From Acidovorax sp. sif1233 (lineage in GTDB: Bacteria > Pseudomonadota > Gammaproteobacteria > Burkholderiales > Burkholderiaceae_C), in the NCBI RefSeq assembly GCF_019218755.1, contig NZ_JAHUWZ010000005.1, positions 124,001 through 188,000 on the forward strand: 64,000 nucleotides of DNA, given 5' to 3'. Positions 1-7,462 of this stretch are shown in pieces. Both the position numbers and the translations under genes were made by a program. A model generated the notes under the pieces. That model searched no databases and was not told where the DNA came from. It was given only the letters and a program-made list of their open reading frames with translations. How positions within the stretch are numbered: position 1 is the first letter of the stretch; each line of letters begins with the position of its first letter.

Positions 1-167
1 CCATGCTGGGCCAGCTGCCCACCGTGGCCGCCGCGCCGCAGCCCGCCGCCGCAGAGCCTGCCACCACCGTGCGCACGACGACCACCACCACCAGCCGGAC
101 GCGCTCGGTGCCCAAGTCGGTGGTCAAGTCCACCTCGGCCACGCCCGCGCCCGCCGCCAAGAACTGA
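1..167 (+). CDS. C-terminal end of an Ala/Pro/Thr-rich protein (partial)
   Basis: The window opens inside or at the start of a frame that ends with TGA at 165-167. The visible 54 residues are low complexity, with an AAAPQPAAA stretch, a run of threonines and basic Lys/Arg patches, ending in PAAKN. No domain can be recognised. An ATG lies at position 3, but the composition looks like the tail of a longer exported or envelope protein whose body lies upstream. It is followed 35 bases later by the YcfL-like gene on the same strand, so it probably belongs to the same transcription unit as the YcfL/LpoB genes. Confidence 0.5.
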   Translation, partial: MLGQLPTVAAAPQPAAAEPATTVRTTTTTTSRTRSVPKSVVKSTSATPAPAAKN

Positions 168-202
168 AACCGCACATGTCCCATTTCCAAGGAGCCTCTG
201 GC

Positions 203-616
203 ATGAGAACCCGTTTTGCCCTTGCCGCCGCCGCACCCGCCATCGCGTGCGCGGCCCTCACCCTGACCCTGGCCACCGCGGCCCGCGCCCAGCTGCACGA
301 CCCGGCCACGCCGCTGGCCGTGGCCTCCAAGGTGGCGCTGCGCGGCGAGGCCAACAGCATCGCCGTGCGCGAGATGCGCATCGTGCGCAAGAACGACATC
401 CTCGTCGTGCAGGCCGACATGGCCAACATGGGCCGCACCGACCGCACCGTGTTCTATCGCTTCAAGTGGCTGGACAACGTGGGCAACCAGGTGGGCGACG
501 GCGAATCGTGGAAGCAGATGAGCGTGCTCGGCCTGGGCCAGCAAACCGTCAAGAGCGTGGCGCCGACCAGCGCCGCCGTCGACCTGCGCCTGGAAATGAA
601 CGTAGAACCGCGCTGA
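203..616 (+). CDS. YcfL family (DUF1425) exported protein
   Basis: A 137-residue secreted protein with a clear Sec signal peptide (basic MRTR, hydrophobic core, cleavage near ARAQ). The mature part contains the segment around RTVFYRFKWLDNVG and a GESWKQM motif, typical of the YcfL/DUF1425 beta-sandwich family. In enterobacteria ycfL lies directly upstream of lpoB, as it does here, so an envelope role connected with peptidoglycan synthase activation is inferred. An ATG nine codons upstream is in frame, but 203 is chosen because an AAGGAG Shine-Dalgarno sits at 189-194 with good spacing. The gap to the LpoB-like gene is 29 bases, consistent with an operon. Confidence 0.8.
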   Translation: MRTRFALAAAAPAIACAALTLTLATAARAQLHDPATPLAVASKVALRGEANSIAVREMRIVRKNDILVVQADMANMGRTDRTVFYRFKWLDNVGNQVGDGESWKQMSVLGLGQQTVKSVAPTSAAVDLRLEMNVEPR

Positions 617-645
617 ACACCACAGTGCCGACCGGAGAAAACAAC

Positions 646-1260
646 ATGCAACGCAACACCATTCAGCGCACCACGCTCATCCTGGCCTTCGCGGCCAGCA
701 CCCTGGCCCTCTCGGCCTGCCAGAACCTGTCCTCGCCCACCGTGCGTTTTGACCGCCAGGTCAACTACGGCGACGCCAAGGCCGTCGAGCTGGTGACCAA
801 CGAGTTCGGCTCCACCGACCTGCAGATGATCGCCGAGAAGATGACCGGCGGCCTGCTGGAAACCGGCATCTTCCAGGGCCGCCCCACGGTGACGATCTCC
901 ACCGTGAAGAACAAGACCAGCGAGTACATCGACACCACCAACGTGATGAACTCGATCCAGACGGCGCTGGTCAAGTCGGGCAAGGTGCGCTTCGTGCGCT
1001 CCATCAACGAGATGCAGGCCGGTGTGGACGAGCTGCAGCGCCAGAACCAGAGCGGCCTGTACAAGCAGGGCACCACCGCCAAGGTCGGCCAGATGACGGC
1101 CGCCAAGTACAGCATGGAAGGCGAGCTCACCAGCATCGTCAAGCAGAACAACGCGACCAAGGACGTTTACTACAAGTTCACGCTCAAGCTGTTCGATGTG
1201 CAGGAAGGCACGATCGAGTGGCAGGATGAAAAAGAGATCCGCAAGACAAGCAAGCGATAA
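646..1260 (+). CDS. lpoB: LpoB-like penicillin-binding protein activator lipoprotein
   Basis: A 204-residue lipoprotein. The signal peptide ends in a lipobox around LALSAC, which would be acylated and retained at the outer membrane. The body resembles the LpoB/YcfM family: an N-terminal segment with NYGDAKAVELVTNEFG, then the ETGIFQGRPTV strand and the VRFVRS region seen in this TolB-N-like fold. In Escherichia coli LpoB crosses the periplasm to activate PBP1B transglycosylase. The linker between lipobox and domain is short here. The YcfL gene directly upstream supports the call. It is followed by a dispersed repeat that can fold as a hairpin and may end the transcript. Confidence 0.75.
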   Translation: MQRNTIQRTTLILAFAASTLALSACQNLSSPTVRFDRQVNYGDAKAVELVTNEFGSTDLQMIAEKMTGGLLETGIFQGRPTVTISTVKNKTSEYIDTTNVMNSIQTALVKSGKVRFVRSINEMQAGVDELQRQNQSGLYKQGTTAKVGQMTAAKYSMEGELTSIVKQNNATKDVYYKFTLKLFDVQEGTIEWQDEKEIRKTSKR

Positions 1261-1271
1261 GAAGTAGGCAA

Positions 1272-1389
1272 CCCCCTGAGCGGCTGCGCCGCTTCCCCCT
1301 TTCTCTCGCGCTGCGCGCGGGAAGGGGGACGCCGCCAGTGCGGCGGGGCGGCCCTTGCACGGCGGCGGCTGGCCTGGGCCGCGCCAGTT
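1272..1389 (+). repeat. Dispersed intergenic repeat, family A, copy 1
   Basis: This copy begins 11 bases after the LpoB-like stop codon with CCCCCTGAG and ends with GCGCCAGTT. It contains a hairpin formed by TCCCCCTT (1294-1301) and AAGGGGGA (1322-1329), and a conserved tail (GGACGCC, GCGGCGGGGCGGCCCTTGC, GCGCCAGTT). Related copies follow stop codons at 9888 and 39380 in the same orientation relative to the gene. The placement suggests a 3'-end, terminator-like role. Confidence 0.75.
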
Positions 1390-1464
1390 TCGAAGGATGA
1401 AGGTGCTCCGGCCCGCATCGCTCGACCCATTCATGAATTTCCGTCAGCTCACAAGGAGCACACC

Positions 1465-2427
1465 ATGCAACGCAGAATCACCCTCCACACGGCCCTGGCC
1501 GTGATCGCCGCCACCACCATGGCGTGGGGCACCGCCGCCCAGGCGCAGCAGCCGGGCGCCGCGCCCAAGATCGCCGTGACGGACCTGGCCTACGCCCAGC
1601 GCGTGTCCGAATATTTCCTGGCCGGCACCTACCAGCGCAGCAGCCAGATGAGCGCGGGCGGCAGCCACAGCGGCGGCTACAGCGCCGGGCCCTACGGCGG
1701 GGGCGGCTCGCACTCGGGCAGCCACCACATGCAGGCGTCCGAGCAGGCCAGCGGCACCTACGTGGCTGGCCGCTACAGCTACATCGAGCAGCGCGAGCTC
1801 GGCGGCTACACCAACGACATCAAGGGTGCCATCCTGCAGGGCACCTACTTCCGTCTGATCCAGGGCAAGGGCTTCGACGCGGGCAAGCCCCAGCCCTCCA
1901 AGGCAGAGCAGGTGCTCAACCAGGTGCAGGGTGGCAAGATGGCCACGCCCCAGGTGCAGCCCCAGGTCAACGACGTGATCAGCCGGATCAAGAAGGGCGA
2001 GTTCAACGGCGCTGACTACGTGCTGTTCGGCGTGGTCTCCAGCATCGACTTCACCGATGCGCTCTCGCCCCTGCAGGGCACCACCAGCGCCACGCGCCAG
2101 TACGGCCTGCAGCTCCTGGCCGACTTCTCGCTCATCAACACCAAGACCTACGAGATCAAGGCCGCGTTCTCCGCCCAGGGCGAAGGCAACGACACCAAGA
2201 TCCTGTCGATCCGTGGCGACATCGCCCCGCCCAACCGCGCCAAGGTGATCCGCGAGACCTCGCTGTCGCTCGCGCAGGACGTGTACCAGCAGATGGCCAT
2301 GCAGCTGGGCTACACCGACGCCCACCTGGCGCGCGGCGTGCGCCCGCCGCCGGTGTACCAGCAGGGAGGCCAGCCCATGCCCGTGCCGCAGCCCCAGCAG
2401 CCCGAGCAGGTCCTCATCCTGAAATAA
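1465..2427 (+). CDS. Exported protein linked to the LpoB-like lipoprotein
   Basis: A 320-residue protein with a Sec signal peptide ending at AAQAQ and no lipobox. Residues about 60-90 are a Gly/Ser/His-rich low-complexity segment (GGSHSGG, GGGGSHSGSHH). The later part (ADYVLFGVVSSIDF, RQYGLQLLADFSLINT, ETSLSLAQDVYQQMA) resembles the organisation of CsgG/LpoB-type periplasmic proteins that sense or assemble envelope components, but I cannot name a family with certainty. An AAGGAG Shine-Dalgarno at 1453-1458 supports this ATG. It lies downstream of ycfL and lpoB on the same strand, separated by a dispersed repeat, so a shared envelope function is inferred from context only. The C-terminus is rich in Pro and Gln. 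Confidence 0.75.
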   Translation: MQRRITLHTALAVIAATTMAWGTAAQAQQPGAAPKIAVTDLAYAQRVSEYFLAGTYQRSSQMSAGGSHSGGYSAGPYGGGGSHSGSHHMQASEQASGTYVAGRYSYIEQRELGGYTNDIKGAILQGTYFRLIQGKGFDAGKPQPSKAEQVLNQVQGGKMATPQVQPQVNDVISRIKKGEFNGADYVLFGVVSSIDFTDALSPLQGTTSATRQYGLQLLADFSLINTKTYEIKAAFSAQGEGNDTKILSIRGDIAPPNRAKVIRETSLSLAQDVYQQMAMQLGYTDAHLARGVRPPPVYQQGGQPMPVPQPQQPEQVLILK

Positions 2428-2477
2428 GGGCATCCCTGGGCCGGGGCGTGCCGGTTTTGACTGGATTGCCCCGTTCC

Positions 2478-2516
2478 GTTTGATGGATAAGCGCAATATG
2501 CTATTGATTTGGTAGC
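2478..2516. repeat. Dispersed intergenic repeat, family B, diverged copy
   Basis: The segment contains GTTTGATGGATAAGCGCAAT followed by a GCTATTGATTT-GGTAGC part. It matches, on the opposite strand, the better preserved copy at 33966-34010 (CGCTTGATGGATAAGCGCT). It lies 50 bases after the exported-protein gene. Confidence 0.55.
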
Positions 2517-2598
2517 ATTTTGCGGCCTCAGGCGCCTGGCGGCGCGCCAGTGGCAGGCGCAGCGTTCCGGGTCGCCGCAGTCGTGCCAGACTTCGGCT

Positions 2599-3714
2599 GT
2601 GCTCAACGTCCAACGCTTTTTTTCTTGTGCCGCGCCTGGGCGGTCCCTGGCCAGCCCTGCGCTGGCCTTTTTCGTGGCCACGGCCGGGGCCGTGGTGCTC
2701 GGCGGCTGCGCCGCGTCGCCACCGCCGTTCTATGCGGCGGCCATGTCCGGATCGCTGGTGAATGTGTACGGGCCCGAAGCGTCCGCGGACGCGCCCCAGG
2801 CGCCCCCGCAGGCCCCGGCGGCGCCGACCCAGGCCCCGCCGCCGTCGGAGCCGTTTGCACCGCGGCCCCTGCCGGGCGCCGATGGCGCGACGCTCCAGGC
2901 CCTCGCGCGCAGCGAGCGCACGGCACCGCTGCGCTACCGCGTGATCGTCATCCCCGGCTCCGGCTGCGCGGGCATGGGCCCGATTGCAGACCGCTATTTC
3001 GCCGGCCTGCTGCACGCGCAGGTGCTGGTGCTGCACAAGCCCGGCGTGGACCCGCAGGCGCGCACGGCCCCCGGCGACTGCGCGCGCGAATTTGTGCAGC
3101 AGGACCGCCTCTCCACCTGGCTGGCCCACGCGCGTGCGGCCCTGGTCGCGGATGCGCGGCAGCGCGCGCGCGACGGCGCGCCCGCGCTGCCGCAGCTGCT
3201 GGTGGGCATCTCCGAAGGGGCCGAACTCTTGCCCGCCCTCGCCCCCGAGGTGCCGCAGCTGGCGGGCCTGGTGCTGCTGTCGGCCAGCGGGCTGGACCCG
3301 CAGGAGGCCGGCAGGCTGCAGGCGCAGCGCCTGGGTGCGCAGGAAGACTGGGAGGAACTGGCCCGCGTGGTGGCCGGGAGCCGGCCCGACACCGCCGTGG
3401 CGCAGGGCCGCAGCCTGGGTTACTGGCGCGACCTGTGGAGCTGGCCGCTGACCCTGCCGCTGGTGCAAAGCCCCTGGCCCGTGGTGCAGGTGTGGGGCGG
3501 CGAGGATGCCCTGGTGCCCCCCGCCGCATACGAACGGTTTGCCGAACTCGCCGCCTTGCGCACCGAGCCCTATTGCGCGCGCAGCCTGCCCGACGCGGAC
3601 CATGGCCTGCAGCGCCGCGCCGCCGGGGCGGATGGCGTGCAGCAGGTGTGGGCCTGGGCAGAACAATGGGCACGGGACCCGGCCGCAGGCCTGTGCGCGC
3701 CCTTGTCGCGGTAA
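2599..3714 (+). CDS. Alpha/beta hydrolase-fold lipoprotein
   Basis: About 371 residues from a GTG at 2599. A hydrophobic stretch (ALAFFVATAGAVV) leads to a lipobox LGGC, so the protein is probably a lipoprotein. A Pro/Ala-rich linker follows, then an alpha/beta hydrolase-like domain: a strand with IPGSGCAG, a nucleophile-elbow motif GISEG with its serine near residue 205, a possible acidic residue in WGGEDALVPP and a histidine in DADHGLQ. Substrate unknown. The start is uncertain: a TTG at 2509 is in frame but falls inside a dispersed repeat, and the ATG at 2743 would remove the lipobox. No strong Shine-Dalgarno is visible. It is followed closely by a small exported protein gene. Confidence 0.7.
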   Translation: MLNVQRFFSCAAPGRSLASPALAFFVATAGAVVLGGCAASPPPFYAAAMSGSLVNVYGPEASADAPQAPPQAPAAPTQAPPPSEPFAPRPLPGADGATLQALARSERTAPLRYRVIVIPGSGCAGMGPIADRYFAGLLHAQVLVLHKPGVDPQARTAPGDCAREFVQQDRLSTWLAHARAALVADARQRARDGAPALPQLLVGISEGAELLPALAPEVPQLAGLVLLSASGLDPQEAGRLQAQRLGAQEDWEELARVVAGSRPDTAVAQGRSLGYWRDLWSWPLTLPLVQSPWPVVQVWGGEDALVPPAAYERFAELAALRTEPYCARSLPDADHGLQRRAAGADGVQQVWAWAEQWARDPAAGLCAPLSR

Positions 3715-3771
3715 CAGGCCATGGCGCAGCGCCACCTGCCGCCGCCTGCATGCCAGCCAGGGGCGCGGCGC

Positions 3772-4248
3772 ATGGAGTGGTGGTGGCCCCGGGGCTGCGC
3801 GCCCGTCGCGGTGCCGTGTCTGAGCCTTCTCTTCCTCTTCCTCCTCCTCGCGCCCGCCGCGTTCGGCCAGACGGCCTCGTGCGCTGACTTCCTGGCCGTG
3901 CAGCGGCACGAGCCGCCGGGGCTTGAATGGACCGGCTGTGCCGAAGGCCATCTGCACCAGCTGCGCGCGCTGACCGCGACCTATCGGGTACCGGGCGCGC
4001 AGGCGGCGGCCGTGGAGCGCTACCTGGCACGCCACACCGGCATGGCGCGGCTGCACTTCGTGTGCTGTGGCTGGGAGCCCCGCAGCCGCCACCGGGGGCG
4101 CGAGGGCACGGGCAGCCTGCCGGGGCCGCAGGGCTTGGCCTACCGCGTGTCCATGCACTCGGGCGAAACGCTGGTCACGCGCCGCGGCGGCTGGGGCGCC
4201 ATCCCGTGGTTCGAGGTGAGCGTGGCCCTGCCGCTGGAGCCGCCGTAG
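3772..4248 (+). CDS. Small exported protein, probably DUF4952 family
   Basis: A 158-residue protein with a strongly hydrophobic signal sequence (CLSLLFLFLLLAPAAFG). The mature part has paired cysteines (ASCADFL, WTGCAEG, FVCCGWEP) and an HTGMARLHFVCCGWEP segment resembling the DUF4952 family of unknown function. An alternative ATG at 3721 lies only six bases after the upstream hydrolase stop. I chose 3772 because it gives a normal signal-peptide length, but neither start has a convincing ribosome binding site. Likely co-transcribed with the hydrolase lipoprotein. It converges on the flavin reductase gene 15 bases downstream. Confidence 0.6.
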   Translation: MEWWWPRGCAPVAVPCLSLLFLFLLLAPAAFGQTASCADFLAVQRHEPPGLEWTGCAEGHLHQLRALTATYRVPGAQAAAVERYLARHTGMARLHFVCCGWEPRSRHRGREGTGSLPGPQGLAYRVSMHSGETLVTRRGGWGAIPWFEVSVALPLEPP

Positions 4249-4263
4249 CGCAGGGGGCGCGGC

Positions 4264-4887
4264 CTACCGTGGCCGGTACATCTTGAACAACTGCTCCGGC
4301 CCCACCGTGAAGTAGTCGGCCGGGCCCCCCGCGCGCAGGATGTGGCCGGCGTTGGCGGTGTCGTACACGCCGTCCTTGAGCAGCCGCTGGTCGATGTGCA
4401 CGGCCACCACCTCGCCCAGCACCAGCCAGGTGGGCACCTGCACGCCGTCTGCGCCCTGCAGCTGCAGGATCTGCGTGCTGCGGCATTCGAAGGTGACGGG
4501 GCTTTCGGCCACGCGGGGTGGGCGCACCTGCGTGGACGGTCGGGGCGTGAGGCCGGCGAGCGTGAACTCGCTGACCTCGGGCGGCGCGTTGGCGCAGCTC
4601 TGGTTCATGGCCTCGGCCAGGTCGCGCGTGGCCAGGTTCCACACGAACTCGCCGGTCTCCTGCACGTTGCGCACCGTGTCCTTGAAGCCGATGCTCGCGA
4701 AGCCCACGATGGGGGGCACGTAGTTGAACGCGTTGAAGAAGCTGTAGGGCGCGAGGTTGGTGGCTCCGGCCGCGCTCTGCGTGGAGATCCAGCCGATGGG
4801 GCGGGGGCCGACGATGGCATTGAACGGGTCGTGCGGCAGGCCGTGGCCCTGGCGGGGTTGGTAGCTGTGGATGGCGGAGTCGGGCAT
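4264..4887 (-). CDS. Flavin reductase family (FMN-binding split barrel) protein
   Basis: A 207-residue cytosolic protein of the flavin reductase-like family, which binds FMN and reduces flavin or supports a flavin-dependent oxygenase. Family hallmarks are visible: GPRPIGWISTQ, followed by NLAPYSFFNAFNYVPPIVGFA, then TGEFVWNLAT and a later FECRSTQILQL strand. The ATG at 4887 was preferred over one 11 codons upstream because MPDSAIHSY matches the expected N-terminal end. The LysR regulator immediately upstream on the same strand may control it. No monooxygenase gene is adjacent, so the partner is unknown. Confidence 0.8.
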   Translation of the reverse strand: MPDSAIHSYQPRQGHGLPHDPFNAIVGPRPIGWISTQSAAGATNLAPYSFFNAFNYVPPIVGFASIGFKDTVRNVQETGEFVWNLATRDLAEAMNQSCANAPPEVSEFTLAGLTPRPSTQVRPPRVAESPVTFECRSTQILQLQGADGVQVPTWLVLGEVVAVHIDQRLLKDGVYDTANAGHILRAGGPADYFTVGPEQLFKMYRPR

Positions 4888-4932
4888 GGCGGCGGGGCGG
4901 CGAAGGCAAGGAATGCCCATCGTAGGGCGATC

Positions 4933-5865
4933 TCAGGGCGCCTGCGGGCCCGGGGGCATTGCGGTGGCCTCGGCCTGCGCCTGCAGCCAGGCGCAGAACA
5001 CATCGATCCGGGGGTGGGCGCCGGCGCGGCGGCGCAGCACGTAGTCGTAGCCCGAGGCCGCGAAGCCCAGCGGCGCCACCAGCCGGCCGGCCCGCACGTC
5101 GTCCAGCACGAGGTGCCAGGGGGCCACCGCCACGCCCAGGCCGCGCACGGCGGCCTCCAGGGTGAAGTAATAGTGTTCGAACTCGGGGCCCGCGGGTGGG
5201 GCGGCAGGCACCGGCGCTCCCGTGGCGGCCGCCCACATGGCCCAGGCGTTGCGCCGCGTGCGCGTGTGGAGCATCAGGGGCTGCAGGGCGGGAGCGGCCA
5301 TGTCGGCGGGCTGGCGCAGGGCCACGCGCCCGGCGAGCGCGGGGCTCAGCACCGGGCCCAGGTGTTCGGGGAACAGCCGCGTACAGGCCGGGGTGTCCCG
5401 CGCCGCGCCGGGCTCCTCGGCGGTGATGGACACGTCGCAGCGCGCGGGGGCGGCCCCGGCGCCTGCGTCGGCGGTGGCGGTGGTGCGCAGGCGCACCTCG
5501 ATGCCCGGGTGCCGCGCCTGGAAGTCGAACAGCCGGGGGATCAGCCATTTCACGGTGAAGGTGCTGAAGCAGGCCACGTCCAGCGGGCCTCGGCTGCCGT
5601 CGCCGATCTCGCGCACGGCCTCGGCGATGTGCGCGAACGCGGTGGTCAGCACGGGCTGCAGCACGCGCGCCGCCGGGGTGAGCGTGGGGCGGGCCTTGCT
5701 GCCGTCGAACAGGGGCACGCCTAGGTGCTGCTCGAGCTGGCGCACCTGCCGGCTGATGGCGCCGGGCGTGACCGACAGTTCGTCGGCCGCCGCGGTCATG
5801 CGGCCCAGGCGGGCGGCGGCCTCGAAGGCGCGCAGGGCGCCCAGTGGGGGCAGGCGGGGGCTCAT
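4933..5865 (-). CDS. LysR family regulator (GcvA-like)
   Basis: A 310-residue transcription factor. The N-terminal winged helix-turn-helix (ALRAFEAAARLGRMTAAADELSV through VTPGAISRQVRQLEQHLG) is typical of the GcvA-type LysR branch, followed by the substrate-binding-like effector domain (LDVACFSTFTVKWLIPRL). The ATG at 5865 fits the family start; an upstream in-frame start adds 23 atypical residues. It is transcribed in the same direction as the flavin reductase, 45 bases before it, and divergently from the tautomerase gene at 6034. The 168-base divergent interval is the likely operator region for both sides. The effector is unknown. Confidence 0.85.
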   Translation of the reverse strand: MSPRLPPLGALRAFEAAARLGRMTAAADELSVTPGAISRQVRQLEQHLGVPLFDGSKARPTLTPAARVLQPVLTTAFAHIAEAVREIGDGSRGPLDVACFSTFTVKWLIPRLFDFQARHPGIEVRLRTTATADAGAGAAPARCDVSITAEEPGAARDTPACTRLFPEHLGPVLSPALAGRVALRQPADMAAPALQPLMLHTRTRRNAWAMWAAATGAPVPAAPPAGPEFEHYYFTLEAAVRGLGVAVAPWHLVLDDVRAGRLVAPLGFAASGYDYVLRRRAGAHPRIDVFCAWLQAQAEATAMPPGPQAP

Positions 5866-6033
5866 CTTTGTGAGTTTAGTGCACAAGGCTGCGGAGAAAT
5901 CATCGCTTTGCAGGCGGTAGAACGATAGCAACAATGGCCCATGCCATCAGCGGCAATGCGTGGATCGCCTGGGGGCTGCGCTGCCCGCTTCTGCCTATTT
6001 AATTGACTTCAGGGAACATACGAGAACACCACC

Positions 6034-6441
6034 ATGCCTTTCATCCGCACCCATGTTCCGCAAGACACCCCCGCCGCCACGCGCACGGCCATCGTGCAAG
6101 GCGTCCACCAGGCGCTGGTGGACAGTATCGGCATGCCGCCGGACGAGCTGTTCAACCTGGTGGCCGGCTACGCGCCCGGGGAGTTCGCCTGCAGCCGCAC
6201 CTTCAACGGCGTGGCCCGCTCCGACCGCGTGGTGGTGCTCGAGATCACGCTGCGGCGCGGGCGCAGCGATGCGATGAAGCGCGCCCTGTACGCCGCCATC
6301 GCGCACAACCTGCACACCCTGGCGGGCGTGGCGCCGGCCGATGTGTTCATCTTCCTGCACGAGAACGACTATTCCGACTGGTCCGTGGGCCACGGCCGCT
6401 TTGCGATGGACCTGGTGCAGCAGCGGGTCGCGCCGGGCTGA
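6034..6441 (+). CDS. Tautomerase family protein (4-oxalocrotonate tautomerase-like)
   Basis: A 135-residue protein whose initiator Met is followed by Pro (MPFIRTHVP), the N-terminal catalytic proline of the tautomerase superfamily. The length and the motifs RVVVLEITLRRGRS and VFIFLHENDYSDWSVGHG match the longer Tautomerase_2-type subgroup rather than the 62-residue classical enzymes. It probably acts as a cytosolic enol/keto isomerase or dehalogenase-like enzyme in aromatic or unsaturated acid breakdown; the substrate cannot be told. It is divergent from the LysR gene at 4933-5865, which is its probable regulator. Confidence 0.85.
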   Translation: MPFIRTHVPQDTPAATRTAIVQGVHQALVDSIGMPPDELFNLVAGYAPGEFACSRTFNGVARSDRVVVLEITLRRGRSDAMKRALYAAIAHNLHTLAGVAPADVFIFLHENDYSDWSVGHGRFAMDLVQQRVAPG

Positions 6442-6470
6442 GGGGCGTGGTCCCATCCGGCGACGTCCGT

Positions 6471-6515
6471 TTGCTGCAAATTTGATAGCTTTTGGCGCTT
6501 TCCGGCCGTGCGCTA
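6471..6515. repeat. Dispersed intergenic repeat, family B, copy with altered loop
   Basis: Contains AATTTGATAGCTTTTGGCGC followed by a GC-rich loop and GCGCTAGG. The TTGATAGCT and GGCGCTT blocks match the family B copies at 14874 and 33966. It lies between the convergent tautomerase and AraC genes and overlaps the AraC stop codon. Confidence 0.6.
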
Positions 6516-7334
6516 GGCCATGTTTTTGCCAATGAACCCGCTGGGCGGCTGCCCCATCGCCGCCTTGAACATCGCGGAGAACGCGCTTTCGCTCGCGTAG
6601 CCGCTGGCCGCCGCCACCTGGCCCACGGGCTCGCCGCGCGCCAGGCGGGGCAGGGCATGGGCCAGCACGGCCTGGCGGCGCCACTGTGCGAAGCCCATGC
6701 CGAACTGCGCGCGGAACAGGCGGGCCAGCGTGCGCTCGCTGGCGCCGCTGTCGGCCGCCCAGTGCTGCAGCGTGGCGTAGCGGCCGGGCTCGTGCAGCAC
6801 GGCCTGGCACAGCGCGCGCAGGCGCTTGTCGCTGTGGGGGCCGGGCAGCGGCACGCCCAGGGCCAGGCTTTCGGCCTGGCCGATCTCATCGAGCACCAGC
6901 GCGGTCAGCGCGGCCTCGCGCGCGGGGCCGGGGTGCGGGCCGCCCACCGGGTCCAGCGCCGACACGAGCTCGCGCAGCAGGGGCGTCACGGCCATCACGC
7001 GGCAGTTCGCGCCGCCAGCCGGCACCACGCCGGGGTCGATGTAGAGCGTGCGGAAGGCGGCCGCCTCCAGCACCGCCACGGCGTGCAGCGCGCCGGGGGC
7101 GATCCACACCGCGCGCGAGGGTGGCACGATGTACGCGGTGGCGGTGCCCGGTGCGTGCACGCTCACCTGGACCACCCCGCTGGCGCAGTAGGCCAGCTGG
7201 CCCCAGGCGTGGCGGTGCGGCTCGAAGTGCGTATCGGCCGGCATGTCGCGCGCCCGCACCCGCACGGGGCTGGCGGGCGTGGGGGTGAACGGGTCGGTGT
7301 CGCCCAGGGGAGCGGCTTGGCTGGTACGGGCCAT
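6513..7334 (-). CDS. AraC family regulator with N-terminal cupin domain
   Basis: A 273-residue regulator. Residues about 25-110 form a cupin-like sensor domain (FEPHRHAWGQLAYCASG, HAPGTATAYIVPPSRAVWIAPG), a sequence style found in NimR/YeaM-type AraC proteins. The C-terminal 100 residues carry the two helix-turn-helix units (SERTLARLFRAQFGMGFAQWRRQ and VGQVAAASGYASESAFSAMFKAAMG). It is divergent from an MFS permease gene with 128 bases between the starts. In the NimR/NimT pair such a regulator controls its neighbouring exporter, and the same logic is inferred here. Confidence 0.88.
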   Translation of the reverse strand: MARTSQAAPLGDTDPFTPTPASPVRVRARDMPADTHFEPHRHAWGQLAYCASGVVQVSVHAPGTATAYIVPPSRAVWIAPGALHAVAVLEAAAFRTLYIDPGVVPAGGANCRVMAVTPLLRELVSALDPVGGPHPGPAREAALTALVLDEIGQAESLALGVPLPGPHSDKRLRALCQAVLHEPGRYATLQHWAADSGASERTLARLFRAQFGMGFAQWRRQAVLAHALPRLARGEPVGQVAAASGYASESAFSAMFKAAMGQPPSGFIGKNMA

Positions 7335-7462
7335 GGCGGGTCGAAAAAAGCAGAAAAGGGGGCGTGGCCGGCGTGCCCCGGATCAACGGTTTGGCGCAAA
7401 TTCGCCGAAAGCTGTCGTTCCGTCGCATTCCAGAAACCCGGGGCCAATACTACGATGCCGCC

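Noticed and set aside
1444..4158. A 904-codon open frame on the minus strand across the lpoB-linked genes
   Set aside because: It runs antisense to three well-supported plus-strand genes, shows His/Arg/Gly-rich composition typical of GC-rich antisense frames, and has no domain.
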